DNA of 59,656 bases from an uncultured Phycisphaerales bacterium. Its GTDB lineage: Bacteria > Planctomycetota > Phycisphaerae > Sedimentisphaerales > Anaerobacaceae. Under the pieces are notes generated by a model, which saw only the letters and a list, made by a program, of their open reading frames with translations, was not told where the DNA came from and made no database searches. The translations under genes and the position numbers were made by a program. The stretch lies in NCBI GenBank assembly GCA_903857265.1, contig CAIODZ010000029.1, positions 1 to 59,656 on the forward strand, in the 5' to 3' direction. Below are positions 58,983 to 59,656 of this stretch, piece by piece. How positions within the stretch are numbered: position 1 is the first letter of the stretch; each line of letters opens with the position of its first letter.

Positions 58983-59656
58983 TTATATCTTATCTATTTC
59001 AACTTTACCTAAGACCGCCAGGGCAATTTTAACGTTGCCGAATGGTGCGCTCACTGCGAATCCCGCGACGCGGTCGCTAATCTTTTCAATCAACTCCCTC
59101 GCGATTTCAACGCCGATTGTTTTTCCCTGCTGCTGGGTCTTTGCTGCACTCCTTCTTTCCAGTAATTTAGCGGGCACTACGACGCCGGGTACTTCGTTTG
59201 CCATAAATTCCGCGTTTTTCAAACTCGTGAAGGGCCATATACCCGCGATGACGGGTATTTTAGATTTTTTAGTCGAATCTAAGAAACGGAAAAGCGTATC
59301 CGCGTCAAAAACGGGCTGCGTGATTGCGAATTCCGCGCCCGCCATTACCTTTTGGTGGTATTTTTCGATTTCGCGTTTGATATCGGTAGCGACGGGGTTT
59401 GCGCCGACGCCTATTGCTAATGAGGTTGGCGGGCTGAACTGGTTGCCGCCCAGGTCGATACCGCGGTTGAGATTTCTGATTACGCCCGTCAGCGTGATTG
59501 AATCCATATCGAACACGCCCGTTGCCTGCGGATAGTCGCCCATTTTTGGCGGGTCGCCCGTGATGACGAGCATATTGCGCAGGCCGATGGCGTATGCGCC
59601 GAGGATGTCGGATTGCATTCCGATGAGGTTTCGGTCGCGACAGCAGAAATGCAGGA
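58983..59656 (-). CDS. Methylenetetrahydrofolate reductase (MetF type), 5' end outside window
   Basis: The frame runs to the window edge. The residues beyond the first in-frame Met include CRDRNLIGMQSDILGAYAIG, the hallmark strand and helix of MTHFR, followed by LVITGDPPKMGDYP, FAITQPVFD and AGIWPFTSLKNAEFMANEVPGV. The CRDRN form is that of reductases joined to a homocysteine methyltransferase (YitJ type), so the missing upstream part may include that domain. It reduces methylene-THF to methyl-THF for methionine synthesis. Stop 24 bases before the thyX ATG. Confidence 0.9.
   Translation of the reverse strand, partial: LHFCCRDRNLIGMQSDILGAYAIGLRNMLVITGDPPKMGDYPQATGVFDMDSITLTGVIRNLNRGIDLGGNQFSPPTSLAIGVGANPVATDIKREIEKYHQKVMAGAEFAITQPVFDADTLFRFLDSTKKSKIPVIAGIWPFTSLKNAEFMANEVPGVVVPAKLLERRSAAKTQQQGKTIGVEIARELIEKISDRVAGFAVSAPFGNVKIALAVLGKVEIDKI

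Noticed and set aside
1-59656. CRISPR array, insertion sequence, prophage or integrase
   Set aside because: No repeat-spacer pattern, transposase, terminal inverted repeats or phage genes seen on either strand.

Overview
The window reads as a stretch of chromosome from a Gram-negative member of the Planctomycetota, most likely class Phycisphaerae (Sedimentisphaerales-like). The clues are a secreted protein ending in a dockerin repeat, an orphan prepilin with a C-terminal F-x-DG motif, a GH5 enzyme with a choice-of-anchor domain, long PAS-rich kinases, thyX in place of thyA, and a full set of LPS inner-core genes. This placement is inference from gene families; no rRNA is present. I see no phage, insertion sequence, integrase or CRISPR array. 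The three tRNA genes are single and none encodes its CCA end.

Layout. 1-3.5 kb (+): a trypsin-like protease cut by the window edge, a secreted protein of unknown function, and efp. 3.5-9.4 kb (-): nusA-infB-rbfA followed by a degenerate helix-hairpin-helix protein and hisG. 9.4-9.8 kb (-): a promoter-to-terminator unit just upstream of nusA with several strong stems and no recognised family. 9.9-16.5 kb (-): a sensory operon (histidine kinase, FIST protein, PAS protein, large PAS/GAF kinase). 16.7-20.5 kb: an anchored protein of unknown function, pyrF, murD, a PilZ protein and tRNA-Lys. 20.6-30.6 kb (+): isocitrate dehydrogenase, then a tight envelope operon lepB-lpxK-hldE-gmhA-gmhB-waaF-waaP-GT4-plsY that makes and adds ADP-heptose, builds and phosphorylates the LPS core, and supplies lysophosphatidate.

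30.9-37.2 kb (-): a CheB-CheR-PAS fusion, a NarX-type kinase and a LuxR-type regulator, preceded by a possible 59-residue leader gene. 37.3-41.7 kb (-): gatC, an alpha/beta hydrolase, gatA, gatB and rpmB. 41.9-45.9 kb: tRNA-Pro, a secreted GH5, an orphan acyl carrier protein, a coiled-coil lipoprotein and a prepilin. 45.9-49.4 kb: glmS diverging from hisH-hisF across a perfect 21-bp palindrome. 49.5-53.7 kb (+): a GH10-like protein that has lost both catalytic glutamates, a ComEA-like protein, a Cys-containing protein, a LolA/B-like lipoprotein and a homocysteine methyltransferase. 53.7-59.7 kb: waaA, a two-lobed aspartic protease with a dockerin, tRNA-Arg, pepD, thyX and a partial metF-type gene.

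The points most worth a second look are the structured unit upstream of nusA, the heptamer tandem repeats at several unrelated places (two inside genes), the short leader ORF before cheB-cheR, the EF-P with Asn at the usual modified Lys, the catalytically altered GH10, GmhB and HhH proteins, and the dockerin-tagged aspartic protease.
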